Positions 56,401-63,629 of a DNA stretch of 64,000 nt are shown here, one piece after another. Within the stretch, counting starts at the first letter, position 1; every line of letters starts with the position of its first letter. The DNA lies in assembly GCA_910578325.1 (NCBI GenBank), contig CAJTQT010000001.1, forward strand, positions 310,001 through 374,000, given 5' to 3'. The DNA is from an uncultured Christensenella sp. GTDB taxonomy: Bacteria; Bacillota; Clostridia; Christensenellales; CAG-917. Below the pieces are notes generated by a model. The model did not search any database. It was not told where the DNA came from and saw only the letters and a list, made by a program, of their open reading frames with translations. A program made the translations under genes and the position numbers.

Positions 56401-57967
56401 CAGTGGTATCGATACCTCTGAAATCCGTCCAGGACGTGCAGGACCTGTTGCCGAAGTCGGTGACGGTCGCCGTAACTTTAACGTTTGTATTTACGTATAT
56501 TTCAAGACGAATGCGCGACCTTCCGTACTTCTTTACAGCCGCATAACCGACAGTTTTACCGCTTATCGTAATACTTGTTCTCGACGAAACCGTCGGAGAA
56601 GATATCGAGGTAGGCACCGCCAAATTTGAAACGTTTATAGTATTGCCCGTAGTATTAGATCCGCTCGCATTCTCCGCTTTGAGCACAACCTGTTTTATTC
56701 CGCAAAACCTGTTTGAGTTTGCGCTGACGCTTGATTCGGCACTCCAACCGGTATTATACGAATATCCGCCTATGCCTGCGTATGTACGGTAACTGTCCGT
56801 ACCGCTCTGATATTTGCTTAAATTGAAGCCGCTCGTAGAATATGTATAATCGTACGTATCGGCAAATTCCATAGATGCGGACTTATAATAACTTGTAGAA
56901 GTACCGCCGACGGTTGCGCTCCTCAAGGTAGACGTATAGGAACCGAGCGTCCAGTTTCCGCTTTTGTCCGCTTTATCGAACGCGTTTGTATACTCGCCGC
57001 TGAGAGATGGATAGTATACCGGCATACCGCTTGCCGAGGTAATATTCGGGAAATATTCTTCCGTTCCGCCGGAATAAAAATCTTTTACCTTCATCGGCGC
57101 GCCGCCGTCATCGAGCGAAGTAGACGAAGCATAATTTATAGTCAGTTTTAATTTCAGATTAGTGACCGTCATAGACAACTCGCGAGCGGTCGTCTGCTTG
57201 CCGAATCTTACGCCGAAAAATATAGAAACCACTTTATTTGTCTTACTGAGCGTGGTAGTACCGGTTGATACACCCGTTTTTTTGTAATCCTTACTGTCGG
57301 TATCATCAAAGGTATTGCCTCTGTTGTCATACGCGGTTTTCGCAGTCCAGCCGTCAGCGCTTGATCCGACGCCCGCAAAATAATGCCCCTGTTTTTCATC
57401 TGTCGACGCAAGAAAATATCCGCTTCCTACCTCTTTGGAAGCAACGTCCATAGTTGCCTGTGCGGTAACTCCAAAACCGGCGTCAAGCAATTTCCCGAGG
57501 AATGAGCCTGCGTCGTAGTTCATTACAAGCATCATCGTATAATTGCTTCGGGCGTTTGTGATGCCGAACTGATAAGTGCCGCCGGCAGCACTGTCGTTCA
57601 ACTTGATATTCGTGCCGTCGCCGCCATCCTTATAAATCGACACGTTTGTGGTCGACGCTTTAAAATTTATCGTTTCCGTAAATGTCCAAGAAGTCTTGCT
57701 TGCGCTTGTCCCCGGAAACGCAAAATCCTTAGCGTCCAAAGATCCGTTAGCACCTTGAATTTTATTCGCGGTTCCAAACGTATACGCGCCTTGTTTGTCC
57801 CCTGATTCCGCCGCCTCGCTTATATTAAACAAATCGGAGTCCCCGTTTAAGCCGCCGCTTAAACTCAGTCCCATCGTCAAAGCAAAAGCCAAAGCGAAAA
57901 TAACGACGAGCGTCAAAATTTTCGCGACGTTGAGCACAGCACTTCTTTTAACATTGTTCTTTCTCAT
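47438..57967 (-). CDS. Giant surface protein with MBG/YDG-type repeats (3,509 aa)
   Basis: Predicted extracellular protein anchored by its C-terminus. The N-terminal signal sequence (KILTLVVIFALAFALTMG) is followed by Ser/Thr/Gly/Tyr-rich beta domains to about residue 1,400. A long array of bacterial immunoglobulin-like repeats follows: MBG-type units around YGD motifs (residues ~1,420-1,500), then many YDG-type units recognised by KVYDGT-like motifs near residues 1,847, 1,976, 2,105, 2,220, 2,365, 2,459, 2,655, 3,062 and 3,152. The end is one transmembrane helix (FWAVITISVVCAVLGIALVG) plus a short Lys/Arg tail; there is no LPXTG. Likely adhesin or S-layer-like (inference). GAGGGGTAGATT precedes the ATG. 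The stop codon lies in a palindromic repeat. Confidence 0.88.
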   Translation of the reverse strand: MRKNNVKRSAVLNVAKILTLVVIFALAFALTMGLSLSGGLNGDSDLFNISEAAESGDKQGAYTFGTANKIQGANGSLDAKDFAFPGTSASKTSWTFTETINFKASTTNVSIYKDGGDGTNIKLNDSAAGGTYQFGITNARSNYTMMLVMNYDAGSFLGKLLDAGFGVTAQATMDVASKEVGSGYFLASTDEKQGHYFAGVGSSADGWTAKTAYDNRGNTFDDTDSKDYKKTGVSTGTTTLSKTNKVVSIFFGVRFGKQTTARELSMTVTNLKLKLTINYASSTSLDDGGAPMKVKDFYSGGTEEYFPNITSASGMPVYYPSLSGEYTNAFDKADKSGNWTLGSYTSTLRSATVGGTSTSYYKSASMEFADTYDYTYSTSGFNLSKYQSGTDSYRTYAGIGGYSYNTGWSAESSVSANSNRFCGIKQVVLKAENASGSNTTGNTINVSNLAVPTSISSPTVSSRTSITISGKTVGYAAVKKYGRSRIRLEIYVNTNVKVTATVTDFGNRSCTSWTDFRGIDTTVPDASTNGGTSLSGIDGIVTDNSGLASANWLRKNLFTPNASVQVTEASGSNVAGFSPYIWFFTAQKADTIEGLGSPIEFNGYRHSTSNTAAGYVYSYRDYMIPIAFGSISRFEYDFASGMAKGYNSNNFDVVGNPMGATADERESMKGAGYYRFNFYIVDAAGNLGIRTSYLVKVDAETPSYVLDLSFKPDTDIDRVENIRPSDFDFTQTPNILKWSTGHTTLQITVPVNISGNTLKFAQNIALIFDRASFSKVLRGNNVINCENNRTTISVDTLLGSTSIDISFALSQSDGITVGTFTFEFEDFNAEISAYPDVALVTVFEIFTGQYADITSADNDPDGIKWFDNNWGRNNNGEVHILIDRNTPDKPVVEYDGEELVTVEDSNNIQVGDRKWLTSGYTLNSKLDFTDSIADNNNYGSGVRVFYGISVVGDMAQLAALQDKNIAANYRGINAANANEYFDGFTVKSTGEVRAKFDIELVGIDGSGMRVIYVWIVDQAGNVSALSVYYVLADANNYTVRSEVFDNPLFAANETAITQGKLNSSGAYTPATTFKRGEIAGFTVDVHQGYVPYLFTKSEGNGSVTVAENYSQIKTLNCSKNAFGALAQIVSTPFGSGDAASNRYVLQYSFDGETFAKLDTSTTFTVSTRYVVTYTYAVTASTYSAKPVVITLSNFNNPDAESHFRFVFVNANNQVLYVKEDGTATANPDEAKVENDEPVLFVPVNAGLYYLRIFIPKSDDSFVTDDYDFDEETGEQIFHPETYAINKGTVTVTPTATSSVYGDQIVLEYTYTVTNDVDISGGSEKLVGSLKLDRSDWNPMMLLPVGSAYVIVQDTKFAVNDNFDINFIENVFHTVTERNIEIVAWNESKVYGDDDDDFRFGVEKSQFNWYTDRGGDFTLESVLRQAFGPAYYTPFGEDGTGNFSLYYSGGRITREEGENVGTYNFIQPNKDLFETDKNFTISVRVDVGNAKFTITQRTVVLDVSGQFMVVAQGQVPEDTSAIRPTYAISNKDMRLQDEIKRLVEGKLSVSSDPISTGGAPVPPEYSEMLWYQIILGDTQNDNILFTLGENAVYIIYVAGGDAVLIGLKEGAIISAYFGTLWTDELITWEKFADKFEITGITADEYDDVRWTFTLSGADKNAVISVGDHQVTLANVELYKNNVKVCDAFASTFNISVVQSVLVVRPIVRPDAYQAYYKVYGDSDSVYGIGFEISHILMGDEIIEINGAGEFAGYTYQDLLAIIKGSYGRGIYDVNGVLRGQGMIYDSVTDENGLVFGTTDYYSFCISTAFSSMDNNFTVQSDHNHEVRFYISPKAVNLDLNYFVGVNKTYDETTEVHFGSTIAYDISSQLARVQDDLSLTFKAEYTTAGSLNSATDAGIIFTDFALTGGSLHNYTLGVLTNDNPEGELFDPDGSAVSRTPITDGVSVIIYYIDNINNESHIRIYMGRVGVLKSDFTVTKVYDNSTALNMSAISINEREDSEGFGTKVLFNIWTGGRAEIMDEINYRDKDVSNAYAFGLLKLFFPIEGASGLEIADTGIYAPNVSGVTVYADNYLGRDGIVVEIRNISASITHRVLNSDSFESITAVDRDYNGGARVETEVIYNDGVLALGDTADSVGLNLMAGISDGDETAENHIRYGHGIHTVSFTEMRDNPDAIASDYTFITNRNYKVDIDDLNRVFSAGNALTVNIAKAKLRPNVEFLDKDYDGTADVRTEHGTYSGSVTVLYYAMDLAEELATFSIKDGTSPVYSLSADGEINPNVMIDGNGVVKAHNVMVSGLTIVESGDKEYLQNYEIYGKVYADGEYGAVDGGVIENGRTVSDYEIIDAMTVNKKTLLILANNVNIAKKVYDGTKDADVTISLEGSGVAQGHEKHLMIVANGSFARDIVNNNVPVYISGVELVALNEIGEMVKNNYLLRDYTERRSANILPRPVEVTASLGEKTYNGLAQISNSQLSFDLNGLIDVEAAGYAVQASAGAFFIDKNVAVDQDKNILSKSGTVYNPTLRNNKGKVNYVPVYRADAKQGDDYLAYVDINGAWHFDTYKGTQEVTYYYALPTADRYIYKDSEEKLASAKDAIAGYYNLGGVGVYLVDSTYNGAVDGNLPESFTYLKGEGKILQRSVAIASSGIVINENSTAFTKMYDGTKKFFGERYKEGSTNWDYRYTEGSIAGVIAGDEVEIETIFAEFDDAYTTANYVVFTPSGIKGKDADNYCIDGTVGSARIRGKIVKRTIDAMLEDGEIVYGSSFGSVEGSIKYKVHGNGSNTYDLDLWEGGFYLSYLNYTEMMGFDIGNYQDSLRSRIYTKNPAGGYDKVPESDKLQDNKEIYFVKLSGITALPSAKAVFPMSKPAAGTVASGYTLVNVDVNNYAFNPVYTQGDTSILTVIRKDLFVATDGREYVKNYAGADPSVELFYLDKDGNHGFAPSETVVTVFRINGVDYYPVVKFGIYNSETDTVTPMGKYPVISDDLGPNERYIVYFEAPKGVDYAELIPNYNIYLGSKYYVDENTGSLLRKYGEFDLKTRVSELNLKLPEIAGITMRAAVDNVFNVTYNGTNLTSTVLQGIFRDGDEFFIETEDGNRVVPVNAGTYTGFVNVARSIAIDDGDPNGYFIKWTSPEVATIVVGRASPNLKVYGGSKYYDGAAFKYGVSGANNMIGCDVRILPEETDITYAMLKDGNFEEVDMDKGMINAGIYRVTVSLNSLFADNNPNYAAESVSATYTVLRAVVQINISTDGYQNTYSNNILHLAAVYEKGKEYVIDYTVSMPDAPESIKLTKDQTSVVFQKNIASSGRYPFAVEVVNGGKSFNSDNYNLVGANGVLELTTNYVSSDSGSVNLSEAVVANRFVARTVVNGQGNASDLDYWTKVNQYMPHIDSQASLAAVVRLALYYGSEVVDTRGTAVAVSVAIPEEVRSMDGIALYTVTAEGGLKRLSDYTVKDGRIEYTTDFLGALVFVDLNPELLPFWAVITISVVCAVLGIALVGAVVALIIRKKQLSKL

Positions 57968-58113
57968 AATCTACCCCTCGCCCGACTTGCGTCCCCAACG
58001 CAATGCCGAACGTATATTCCTTGATTGTATCCGTTCAGTCCGAGCACCTGTCGCGCTCCCGTATACACGTACGCGCGTAAGGCGCAGACGCGTATACATA
58101 GATACGCTATTAT

Positions 58114-58141
58114 ATTACACCCTATAATGTTAATATGTCAA
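58114..58141 (-). promoter_or_regulatory. Promoter of the giant surface gene
   Basis: TTGACA (58141-58136), 16-base spacer, TGTAAT (58119-58114), directly followed by a second ATAAT. The predicted leader is about 140 bases and contains CGCG-rich inverted repeats. Confidence 0.7.
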
Positions 58142-58196
58142 TATAGGTTTTTCGGAAATTTCTGGAAGCAATCCGCCATTTCGCCGCAAAGACAAC

Positions 58197-58222
58197 AAAA
58201 AAGTCTGCTTATCGCAGACTTT
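58197..58222 (-). terminator. Terminator of the acyl-CoA synthetase gene
   Basis: Nine-bp stem AAAGTCTGC / GCAGACTTT with a 5-base loop (58200-58222), followed by TTTTGTTGTC on the minus strand. Confidence 0.9.
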
Positions 58223-58234
58223 CACCGTTTAGAA

Positions 58235-59923
58235 TCACGGTTTTCGCAATTCCGTTCGCCGTATCTTGCCCGAAATCGTTTTAGGCAATTCCTCCACAAA
58301 ATCTATCACGCGCGGATATTTATAAGGCGCGGTGGCTTTTTTTACGTAATTCTGTATTTCTTTTTTAAGTTCTTCGCTCGGGCTATATCCTTTTGAAAGC
58401 ACTATGGTCGCCTTGACTATCTGCCCTCTCTCTGCGTCGGGAACGCCCGTAACGGCGCATTCCGTAACTGCGGGATGTTCCATAAGCACGCTTTCTATCT
58501 CAAACGGGCCTATCCTGTAACCGCTCGACTTTATTATATCGTCCGTACGTCCGACGAAAAACAGATATCCGTCCTCGTCTTTCCATGCCACGTCGCCTGT
58601 ATGATACAGACCGTCGCGCATAGCGCGCGCAGTCTCTTCGGGATTGCCGAAATATTCTCTGAACAGCCCGTACGGTCTTCCGTTCGTCAGTTTTATACAG
58701 ATTTCGCCCGCTTCGCCGATTTCGGATTCGTTGCCGTCCGCGCCTACAAGTATGATATCGTAAATGGGAGTAGGCACGCCCATACTGCCGATTTTTGGCG
58801 AAGTTCCTCGCAGATTAGCGACGGTAAGCGTGGTTTCGGTCTGCCCAAACCCTTCCATAATTCCGAGTCCCGTTGCCTCTTTAAGCCTGTTGTACACCTC
58901 GGGATTCAACGCCTCGCCCGCCGTAGTTATGTATTTCAGACTGCTCAAATCGTGTTTTGAGAGGTCTTCTTTTATCATAAAACGGTATATCGTAGGCGGC
59001 GCACAAAAAGTCGTAATCCTGTACTTTGCAATCATATCCAGCAGTTTAGATTGCTGAAATCTGTCGAAATCGTACGTAAAAACGCATTCGCCGCACAGCC
59101 ATTGTCCATATAGTTTTCCCCACACGGCTTTTCCCCAGCCCGTCTCGGCAACGGTAAAGTGAACGCCGTCTTTACAAACGTTGTGCCACCATTTTGCCGT
59201 GACGAAGTGAGCAAGCGAATAGGTATGCTCGTGCGCGGCGATTTTCGGATAAGCAGTTGTGCCCGACGTAAAGTACATCAGCATAAGTTCGTCGCGCATA
59301 GGCGCGCTTCCGTCCGTCGGTCTTTCATAAACTCGGGAGAACCCGTCCGCTTCTTTAAAATCGTGCCAGCCGTTTGACAGCGTCCGCAGTCTTTTCTCCG
59401 AAGCATCTGTGCGCAACCCTGTATGCCCGCCGTCGACGGCTATTTTGACCTCAACGCTTCCGCACTTGCAAGCCGCGCTCTCAGCCTCTTCCAGAACGTC
59501 GCCGTATGCGGTGCAAATCACAGCCTTAATGCCTGCCGCGGTGTAGCGGTACTTGAAATCCTTTTCTTTGAGTTGGTCGGTTGCGGGTATAACAATCGCG
59601 CCAATCTTGTGCAAAGCGATTATAACCGTCCAGAATTCAAAATGTCTGCGAAGCACAAGGAGGACCCTATCGCCCTTTTCTATCCCCAGCGAGCGCAGAT
59701 AATTTGCCGCCTGCGCGCTGAGTTCCATTATATCTTTAAAAGTAAAAATCCTTTCTTCGGTATCCGAAGCCCAGATCAGAGCGCGCCTGTCGGGATCGGT
59801 TTTGCCAAACCCGTCAACGACGTCGAATCCGAAATTGTACGTTTCGGGCGCGTGGAACTCTACGCCTGTCAAACAGCCGTTTTCGTCAATCTGTTCGGTT
59901 AAAAATCTTTCATAAAGTTCCAT
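58235..59923 (-). CDS. AMP-forming acyl-CoA synthetase (acetyl-/medium-chain type)
   Basis: 562 residues. Activates a carboxylic acid with ATP to an acyl-adenylate, then to acyl-CoA. ATP-binding loop MYFTSGTTAYPK, adenine motif EGFGQTETT, hinge region GDVAWKDEDGYLFFVGRTDD and C-terminal catalytic Lys in TISGKIRR are complete. Overall pattern is nearest the ACSM/acetyl-CoA synthetase group; the acyl chain is unknown. The ribosome site is weak (GACGGATT) and no clear promoter is seen. It lies downstream of PEPCK behind a strong terminator, so it is probably separately expressed. Confidence 0.9.
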   Translation of the reverse strand: MELYERFLTEQIDENGCLTGVEFHAPETYNFGFDVVDGFGKTDPDRRALIWASDTEERIFTFKDIMELSAQAANYLRSLGIEKGDRVLLVLRRHFEFWTVIIALHKIGAIVIPATDQLKEKDFKYRYTAAGIKAVICTAYGDVLEEAESAACKCGSVEVKIAVDGGHTGLRTDASEKRLRTLSNGWHDFKEADGFSRVYERPTDGSAPMRDELMLMYFTSGTTAYPKIAAHEHTYSLAHFVTAKWWHNVCKDGVHFTVAETGWGKAVWGKLYGQWLCGECVFTYDFDRFQQSKLLDMIAKYRITTFCAPPTIYRFMIKEDLSKHDLSSLKYITTAGEALNPEVYNRLKEATGLGIMEGFGQTETTLTVANLRGTSPKIGSMGVPTPIYDIILVGADGNESEIGEAGEICIKLTNGRPYGLFREYFGNPEETARAMRDGLYHTGDVAWKDEDGYLFFVGRTDDIIKSSGYRIGPFEIESVLMEHPAVTECAVTGVPDAERGQIVKATIVLSKGYSPSEELKKEIQNYVKKATAPYKYPRVIDFVEELPKTISGKIRRTELRKP

Positions 59924-60013
59924 AATCCGTCAAAAACCCGATAAATATTTTACATGTCGCCGCCGCTCTCAACTAGCGGCGTTTCAGATGAAAATACGTT
60001 TCCTTATAATTCT

Positions 60014-60044
60014 GCAAAAAGCGGGAACATTTCCCGCTTTTTGC
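60014..60044 (-). terminator. Terminator of PEPCK
   Basis: Thirteen-bp perfect stem (GCAAAAAGCGGGA / TCCCGCTTTTTGC) with a 5-base loop, 30 bases past the stop; the stem itself carries the T run. Confidence 0.9.
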
Positions 60045-60073
60045 AATTATTGAATAGCAGCCTTTTTATTGAC

Positions 60074-61843
60074 TTACTTCAAGTTTGCTTTCAGCGTATC
60101 GAGTTCTTTACGCAGTTCCTTAGGCAGTTTGTCGCCGAACTTAGCATAGAATTCCTCTATACCCTGTGCATCCTGCGCCCACAGTTCCTTGTCTATTGTG
60201 AGCAGGTCTGCAATATCCTGTTCTGTCATATCGAGACCGTCTATGTTGATATCGCCCGCCTCGGGAACGTATCCGATTGCAGTCTCCACCGCTTTCGCAG
60301 TGCCTTCCGTACGGCGGATAATCCAGTCGAGAACTCTGAGGTTATCGCCGAATCCCGGCCACAGGAAATGACCTTCGTCGTCCGTTCTGAACCAGTTGAC
60401 GTTGAAGATTCTCGGGCGTTTTTCAGCCTTAGTACCCATCTCGACCCAGTGCGCGAAATAATCCGCCATATTGTAGCCGCAGAAAGGAAGCATTGCCATC
60501 GGGTCGCGTCTTACTACGCCGACCGCACCCGAAGCCGCGGCGGTGGTCTCCGACGCCATAATAGAACCTACAAACACGCCGTGATTCCAGTCTCTTGCCT
60601 CGTATACGAGGGGAGCGGTCTTTGCGCGTCTGCCGCCGAACACGATTGCGTCAAGCGGAACGCCCTGCGGATTTTCGAATTCGTCCGAGAGGCAGGGGCA
60701 GTTGATTGCAGGCGCTGTGAATCTGGAATTCGGATGCGCGCCTTTTACGCCCTCAGCCTGTTCCTTTTCACCCCAGGGATTGCCCTGCCAGTCGATTGCC
60801 TTTTTCGGCGGATTCTTATCGAGACCTTCCCACCACACGGTGTTGTTTTCCGTATTGTGGCAAACATTGGTGAAAATAGTATTCTTTCTTGTGGACGCGA
60901 GTGCGTTTGGATTCGATTTATTGTTAGTGCCGGGTGCAACGCCGAAGAATCCGTTTTCGGGATTGATTGCGTACAGTCTGCCGTCAGCGCCTACTCTTAT
61001 CCAGGCGATATCGTCTCCGACCGTGTGAACCTTATAACCCTTCTTTGCAAACGCCTCGGGAGGAATAAGCATAGCGAGGTTGGTCTTTCCGCAAGCGGAC
61101 GGGAATGCCGCCGCAATGTATTTTGTTTCGCCGTTCGGCTTTTCGAGACCGAGGATCAGCATATGTTCCGCCATCCAGCCCTCGTGCCATCCCTGATAGG
61201 ACGCTATGCGCAACGCAAAGCACTTTTTGCCGAGGAGCACGTTTCCGCCGTACGCAGAGTTGACGGACATAATAGTATTGTCTTCGGGGAACTGGCAGAT
61301 GTATCTCTTTTCCGCGTCGACTTCCGCCTTGGAATGCAGTCCGCGTACGAAATCATCGCTCGTGCCGAGTTGATCGAGCACTCTCTGCCCTATTCTGGTC
61401 ATAATAGCCATATTGAGCACGACGTAGATAGAATCCGTAAGTTCGATGCCGACTTTGGAGAACGGCGAACCGACCGCGCCCATCGAATAGGGAATGACGT
61501 ACATCGTTCTGCCCTTCATTGCACCGCGGTATATCTCTTTGAGCATCGCATACGCTTCGTCTTTCTGCATCCAGTTGTTGGTGGGACCTGCGGTCTCTTT
61601 CTTCTCGGTGCAGATAAACGTACGTCCCTCGACGCGCGCAACGTCGTTGGGAAGAGTGCGGTGCAGATAGCAGCCGGGCAACAATTCCTGATTGAGTTTT
61701 ATCATCTCGCCCGTTGCGACCGCTTCCGCGCGCAACGCTTCGAGTTGCTCTTCGCTGCCGTCGATAAGAACCACCTTATCGGGCTGGCACAATTCGACGC
61801 TTTCGTCAACAAATTTTTCAACGCCTTTGCTGAGAAATTGCAT
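60074..61843 (-). CDS. pckG: Phosphoenolpyruvate carboxykinase (GTP)
   Basis: 589 residues from ATG 61843 (GGAGGTAATTAT upstream; an in-frame start at 61873 has none). Interconverts oxaloacetate plus GTP and PEP plus CO2 plus GDP. GTP-type motifs: the P-loop PSACGKTNLAML, metal/active-site GDDIAWIRV, ENGFFGVAPGTN, GVFVGSIMASET and FLWPGFGDN. In fermentative anaerobes it can run in the CO2-fixing, GTP-forming direction as well as gluconeogenic (established for the family, direction here unknown). Single gene with a ~90-base leader, its own promoter and a strong terminator. Confidence 0.97.
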   Translation of the reverse strand: MQFLSKGVEKFVDESVELCQPDKVVLIDGSEEQLEALRAEAVATGEMIKLNQELLPGCYLHRTLPNDVARVEGRTFICTEKKETAGPTNNWMQKDEAYAMLKEIYRGAMKGRTMYVIPYSMGAVGSPFSKVGIELTDSIYVVLNMAIMTRIGQRVLDQLGTSDDFVRGLHSKAEVDAEKRYICQFPEDNTIMSVNSAYGGNVLLGKKCFALRIASYQGWHEGWMAEHMLILGLEKPNGETKYIAAAFPSACGKTNLAMLIPPEAFAKKGYKVHTVGDDIAWIRVGADGRLYAINPENGFFGVAPGTNNKSNPNALASTRKNTIFTNVCHNTENNTVWWEGLDKNPPKKAIDWQGNPWGEKEQAEGVKGAHPNSRFTAPAINCPCLSDEFENPQGVPLDAIVFGGRRAKTAPLVYEARDWNHGVFVGSIMASETTAAASGAVGVVRRDPMAMLPFCGYNMADYFAHWVEMGTKAEKRPRIFNVNWFRTDDEGHFLWPGFGDNLRVLDWIIRRTEGTAKAVETAIGYVPEAGDINIDGLDMTEQDIADLLTIDKELWAQDAQGIEEFYAKFGDKLPKELRKELDTLKANLK

Positions 61844-61939
61844 ATAATTACCTCCGTGTTGCGTAAGCCGCAACTAAAATTATTTTTCGTTTCGGGCAAA
61901 GAAAGCGAATACTCTCACTATATTTACCGTACGTTGTAT

Positions 61940-61968
61940 ATGTTACTATAATTACATAATATTGTCAA
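61940..61968 (-). promoter_or_regulatory. Promoter of PEPCK
   Basis: Perfect TTGACA (61968-61963), 17-base spacer, weaker TAACAT (61945-61940). Confidence 0.6.
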
Positions 61969-61987
61969 TATAATGGCGACAAAATTC

Positions 61988-62105
61988 GGCGGACTACGCC
62001 CGAGTCCGCCATTTGCGCCGCCCCCGTTCACACAGCGTAAAATTCAGTCATTTTCTTTAAAAATCCACAAAATCGCGGCTTGCCTTGTGGCTTGATTGCA
62101 CAAGG
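61988..62105. other. Divergent intergenic region with two hairpins
   Basis: Between PEPCK and the DUF4364 gene. Hairpin 1 is a perfect 8-bp stem GGCGGACT / AGTCCGCC (61988-62010) just upstream of the PEPCK -35 box; hairpin 2 is CCTTGTG / CACAAGG (62083-62105). Neither has a T run, so operator or structural roles are possible. No gene seen. Confidence 0.4.
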
Positions 62106-62147
62106 TATCCAACAGGTTGTATATCGACATAATTTTGCATTTTTCAC

Positions 62148-62176
62148 TTGTAAATCTCAAAAGCGCGTTGTATCAT
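62148..62176 (+). promoter_or_regulatory. Promoter of the DUF4364 gene
   Basis: TTGTAA (62148-62153), 17-base spacer, TATCAT (62171-62176), with a leader of about 90 bases. Confidence 0.6.
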
Positions 62177-62271
62177 AAAAACTCGCGGGCAACTCTGCGC
62201 GGCGAGAATTGTTTTTACAAAATCGCGTTCTTACTACTCGGCAATCGCAAATAAGCCTTCGGGGACAGGCA

Positions 62272-62817
62272 ATGGAGCAATCTCAGCAGAAATATTCCGG
62301 CAAATCTCAACTCGACAGCAAGGAACAAAAACTTGTCATTCTTTTCGTATTCGACAAAATGGCAATTCCCCTTTCGGAAGCAACCTTGCTCGACATCTGC
62401 ACGTCCGAAAACGACTGGCTCAGTTATATGGAATGCAAGCAGTTTCTTGCCGAACTCATAGACACGAACCTTGTCTACCGCGTACCCAAAGCCACAACTC
62501 TCAACATTACGCAGGACGGCGTCGAGTGTCTCAGCCTGTTCTACGCGCGCATTCCCCTGTCCATACGCGACGATATCACCGCCTACGTGCGCGACAACCG
62601 TCTGAGATTCAGAAAACGTCAGGAGTACTTCTGCGACTATGTGAAAAATGCCGACGGTACGTATACCGTTATTATGCGCATCGACAACGGCGCGGCTACG
62701 CTTATGGAAATCAAGATGATAGTGTCCACGCGTCAGCGCGCTATGTATATCTATAAAAATTGGATTGACAAAGCAGCAAGCGTTTACACTCTGTTGCAGG
62801 ACAATTTAATAGAATGA
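62272..62817 (+). CDS. DUF4364 family protein, putative winged-helix regulator
   Basis: 181 residues from ATG 62272 (GGGGACAGGC upstream); the frame extends 21 codons further up but without a ribosome site. KLVILFVFDKMAIPLSEATL, CKQFLAELIDTNLVY and TQDGVECLSLFYARIP match DUF4364, a clostridial family with an N-terminal winged-helix-like domain (a PadR-like look) and a C-terminal beta domain. Target and ligand are unknown. It diverges from PEPCK, which makes pckG a possible target (inference). Confidence 0.85.
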   Translation: MEQSQQKYSGKSQLDSKEQKLVILFVFDKMAIPLSEATLLDICTSENDWLSYMECKQFLAELIDTNLVYRVPKATTLNITQDGVECLSLFYARIPLSIRDDITAYVRDNRLRFRKRQEYFCDYVKNADGTYTVIMRIDNGAATLMEIKMIVSTRQRAMYIYKNWIDKAASVYTLLQDNLIE

Positions 62818-62952
62818 ATATCCTCATCCAAATTTGAACCGTTAAAAGTCGGGATAAGAATGAAATTTAGACGGTTTGGCGCCATAAACACACAATATAC
62901 CGAATGCGCGTTTTATCTGTTTATATTAAAGTTTTAAACTTGCTTTTCGATA

Positions 62953-63618
62953 TTAAGACCAAATAAACTTTTCGTCGCCCACTCCTGTTTCGAAGTGGAA
63001 TTTCGCAATACCTAAGTCTGTTTTTACAAACACTCCCCTGCCCGCTCTTGCAAACACTCTCTTTCCGTTAAACGAGAATTTGAATTTCTGCTGATTGAGT
63101 GCGGTCGGCGCGAGCAACGCGCATTCCACTCCGTTTACAAACCATCGTGGCAAGTTTTGAACATCTTCCGTCACCTCTTCGAGTTTCTTACTTTTGCGTG
63201 CAACGCCCTGAGTTTTGCCGTATCCGATTGCAATGACAAGCGCGAGTTTTTCGCCCTTTTCGAGAGTATACGCATTTTTTACTTTGGAAAACGTCGCGCC
63301 TACCCAACAGGTATTCAGCCCGAGCGTCTGCGCGAAAAGGACAATCTTTTCTCCGTAATAGCCACACTTTTCAAAAAGGTTTTCATCCTTCTTTCCTACA
63401 AGCGCGATATAATTGCGCACTCCCGCAAACTTGCCGTAGCGCGCCATAAGACAGTCAAACGCCTTCGGTTCATCCGTCACCAACTGGATATTGAGTCCGC
63501 TTTGCTCATTGCACTGAGCAATACAGCCTTTGAGTTTTTGAAGGACTTCGCCCTCGATTTTCCTGTCCGTATAAGCGCGCACCGAGTGTCTTGTTTTTAT
63601 CGCTTCCGAGATATCCAT
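62953..63618 (-). CDS. Nitroreductase family protein
   Basis: 221 residues from ATG 63618 (AAAGGAGCGGAT upstream). FMN-dependent nitroreductase fold: AIKTRHSVRAYTDRKI with the flavin-binding Arg-His-Ser-Val, GLNTCWVGATFSK, ALVIAIGYGK and the C-terminal ALLAPTALNQQKF. Substrate unknown; the family includes quinone and nitro-compound reductases. It begins 11 bases after the aroQ stop and is probably co-transcribed with it. Confidence 0.9.
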   Translation of the reverse strand: MDISEAIKTRHSVRAYTDRKIEGEVLQKLKGCIAQCNEQSGLNIQLVTDEPKAFDCLMARYGKFAGVRNYIALVGKKDENLFEKCGYYGEKIVLFAQTLGLNTCWVGATFSKVKNAYTLEKGEKLALVIAIGYGKTQGVARKSKKLEEVTEDVQNLPRWFVNGVECALLAPTALNQQKFKFSFNGKRVFARAGRGVFVKTDLGIAKFHFETGVGDEKFIWS

Positions 63619-63629
63619 ATCCGCTCCTT

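Noticed and set aside
59954..61951. Plus-strand frame (665 codons) opposite PEPCK
   Set aside because: Antisense shadow created by the codon bias of pckG; it even spans the PEPCK terminator.
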